Source: Gamarada debralockiae (taxonomy: Eukaryota; Ascomycota; Leotiomycetes; Helotiales; Hyphodiscaceae). Taken from it: a DNA stretch of 32,660 bases. Positions 32,609 to 32,660 of the stretch are shown here, piece after piece; positions within the stretch are counted from its first letter, which is position 1; each line of letters starts with the position of its first letter. Location of the stretch: NCBI GenBank assembly GCA_002803225.1, contig NXFV01001779.1:1-32660 (forward strand), read 5' to 3'. The translations under genes were made by a program, and so were the position numbers. The notes beneath the pieces were generated by a model. The model made no database searches. It was given only the letters and a program-made list of their open reading frames with translations, and was not told where the DNA came from.

Positions 32609-32660
<52 letters not shown>
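32609..32660. other. 52-nt poly-T run at the window end
   Basis: An uninterrupted run of T from 32609 to the last base, in an intron of the ABC transporter. It is not a telomeric repeat. It most likely reflects a contig-end sequencing or assembly artefact. Confidence 0.8.

Noticed and set aside
32609..32660. Telomere or transposon poly-A tail
   Set aside because: Pure T with no telomeric repeat unit and no element upstream; it lies inside an intron at the contig end.

Overview
The window looks like a contig from a filamentous ascomycete (Pezizomycotina). Genes are single transcription units. Most are split by short GT-AG introns of about 48-60 nt with fungal branch-point-like CTAAC/CTGAC boxes. 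The core proteins (Arf1, Emp24, Hsp78, eEF1B-beta, EMC5, MSH5) are clearly fungal. The class cannot be fixed by reading alone. The window ends in 52 consecutive T, inside an intron of a truncated ABC transporter gene, so the right edge is a contig end or assembly artefact.

Layout. (1) Positions 1 to about 9100 are gene-poor, AT-rich and accessory-like. They hold an intact intronless TPR-CHAT protease-like gene on the minus strand (671-4234) bracketed by two diverged direct repeats (2-372 and 4295-4487). The left repeat carries a MITE-like insertion (171-333). An intronless 285-residue protein follows on the plus strand (5453-6310); its motif layout resembles the pore-forming domain of gasdermins. 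About 2.8 kb without a convincing gene comes next, with an LTR-like piece. (2) Positions 9136-11223 hold the divergent secretory-pathway pair ARF1 (minus) and EMP24 (plus). (3) Positions 12906-16623 hold a 14-TM MFS drug/H+ antiporter-like transporter and an alpha/beta hydrolase. (4) Positions 17909-26591 are a dense housekeeping block: mitochondrial HSP78 (minus), EFB1 (plus), EMC5 (plus) and the meiotic MutS homologue MSH5 (plus). (5) Positions 27905-28354 encode a small Ser/Thr/Gly-rich secreted, probably GPI-anchored, protein. From 30162 a PDR-type ABC transporter runs off the contig.

How they may work together. ARF1 and EMP24 both act in ER-Golgi vesicle traffic and share a promoter region. 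HSP78 and EFB1 also share a divergent promoter, with a heat-shock-element-like site on the HSP78 side. The most interesting pairing is the TPR-CHAT protein with its divergent neighbour. The CHAT His/Cys dyad is intact, and the neighbour has gasdermin-like features with an acidic C-terminal tail. This suggests a two-gene regulated-cell-death or allorecognition module in which the caspase-like protease would release a pore-former. The CHAT assignment is firm. The gasdermin assignment and the functional link are inference.

All exon structures below were joined by eye using reading phase, GT/AG sites and family continuity.
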